The notes beneath the pieces are model-generated. The model had not been told where the DNA came from, did no database searches, and saw only the letters and a program-made list of their open reading frames with translations. A stretch of 7,310 nucleotides of DNA, taken from contig PWGS01000080.1 of the NCBI GenBank assembly GCA_003554505.1, forward strand, positions 1 through 7,310. Direction: 5' to 3'. Position 1 is the first letter of the stretch. Every line of letters begins with the position of its first letter. Both the position numbers and the translations under genes were made by a program. Shown here piece after piece: positions 6,861 through 7,310 of this stretch. The DNA comes from Desulfonatronospira sp. (GTDB taxonomy: Bacteria; Desulfobacterota; Desulfovibrionia; Desulfovibrionales; Desulfonatronovibrionaceae).

Positions 6861-6895
6861 CGGTTCCGGGCTCAATGAACAGGAGCCCGGAACCG
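6861..6895 (+). promoter_or_regulatory. Perfect 13-bp GC-rich hairpin just upstream of the next gene
   Basis: CGGTTCCGGGCTC (6861-6873) pairs perfectly with GAGCCCGGAACCG (6883-6895) around a 9-base loop. It is the most stable-looking structure in the gap and ends 26 bases before ATG 6922, with the palindrome CAAGCTTG (6897-6904) in between. No T-run follows. It could act in the leader of the downstream gene, as a terminator needing a factor, or as a protein-binding inverted repeat. The sequence does not decide among these. Confidence 0.45.
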
Positions 6896-6921
6896 TCAAG
6901 CTTGAAAAGGATCTGGTGGCA

Positions 6922-7310
6922 ATGTCGGAGATAGATGATTTTTTGGAAGACTGGCAGGAGGGCCCCCGCGGGGTCAAACCGGTGTTCTACAGGCTTGCAC
7001 GGCAGCTCAAGGCTAAAGGTGCGGAGATGGAACTGGTAATAAGAACCGGAGTAACATCAAGTCTGAGGGCAAAATTGCCGGAACAGACTCAAAAGCCTCT
7101 TTTCTGCCTTGTGGATGTGGTGGAAGATGTGGAGGGGAGGTGGCTTTCTGTGTGTTTTTACGCCGAGGCTGTTACTGATCCGGATGAGCTTGGCAATCCG
7201 GTTCCCCTGGGGCTTCTGGGAGAGGACGGGTATTGCTTCGACCTGGAAGAACCTGACCCGGTGCTTGAGAATTATCTGGGTCCGCGCATGGACGAATCGA
7301 TAGCTTTTGC
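6922..7310 (+). CDS. Unrecognised conserved-looking protein, N-terminal part (129 codons, runs off the right edge)
   Basis: ATG 6922 opens a frame with no stop through 7310, giving 129 residues and two bases of the next codon. An AAAAGGA element (6905-6911) precedes it at about ten bases. A GTG at 6916 is a possible alternative start, and the frame upstream is closed at TAA 6844-6846. The protein is acidic and soluble-looking, with no signal peptide or membrane segment. An N-terminal amphipathic helical part (about 1-35) leads to strand-rich segments ELVIRTGVTSSLRAKL (37-52), KPLFCLVDVVED (58-69) and RWLSVCFYAEAV (73-84), then the glycine-rich GLLGEDGYCFDLEE (95-108). This pattern recalls an unnamed hypothetical family in deltaproteobacteria, but I cannot attach a domain name or function. 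Codon use looks like its neighbours. Three stem-loops separate it from the transporter, suggesting its own transcription or regulated read-through. Confidence 0.75.
   Translation, partial: MSEIDDFLEDWQEGPRGVKPVFYRLARQLKAKGAEMELVIRTGVTSSLRAKLPEQTQKPLFCLVDVVEDVEGRWLSVCFYAEAVTDPDELGNPVPLGLLGEDGYCFDLEEPDPVLENYLGPRMDESIAF

Overview
This is an ordinary chromosomal stretch of moderately high G+C with dense coding. It most likely comes from a Desulfobacterota-type (deltaproteobacterial, perhaps Desulfovibrionales-like) bacterium. That placement is a tentative impression from protein flavour: a fused but divergent glutamate synthase, a DUF1805/YunC protein and a bacterial 11-helix sodium symporter. 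Nothing in the window fixes the taxonomy.

Layout from left to right. (1) At 1-155 (+) is the last ~50 codons of a gene whose tail looks like the C-terminus of a phospholipase D/cardiolipin synthase-type enzyme. (2) At 213-503 (+) is a 96-residue DUF1805 (YunC-like) protein with a very strong ribosome binding site. (3) At 551-5116 (-), convergent with it, is a complete 1521-residue glutamate synthase large subunit (GltB) with glutaminase, central, FMN/[3Fe-4S] and GXGXG domains. (4) At 5117-5387 is a divergent, AT-rich intergenic region with palindromes, an A/T tract and one possible promoter toward the right. (5) At 5388-6749 (+) is a complete 453-residue sodium-dependent symporter of the neurotransmitter:sodium symporter (NSS/SNF) family. 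(6) At 6750-6921 is a short intergenic region holding three strong stem-loops and a 13-bp direct repeat. (7) From 6922 to the right edge (+) is the start of an unrecognised protein.

Functional reading: GltB would turn glutamine plus 2-oxoglutarate into two glutamates. Its usual electron-supplying partner GltD is not in the window. The divergently transcribed NSS transporter probably imports an amino acid with sodium. Nitrogen or amino-acid metabolism is therefore a plausible shared theme for the divergent pair, but only the head-to-head arrangement supports this. The flanking genes show no obvious link to it.

No mobile element, CRISPR array, tRNA, rRNA or defence system was seen. The points most worth a second look are the paired box-plus-hairpin structure at 6741-6895, the altered sodium-site residues of the transporter, the orphan and divergent GltB with an extra cysteine in its iron-sulfur motif, and the unnamed protein at the right edge.
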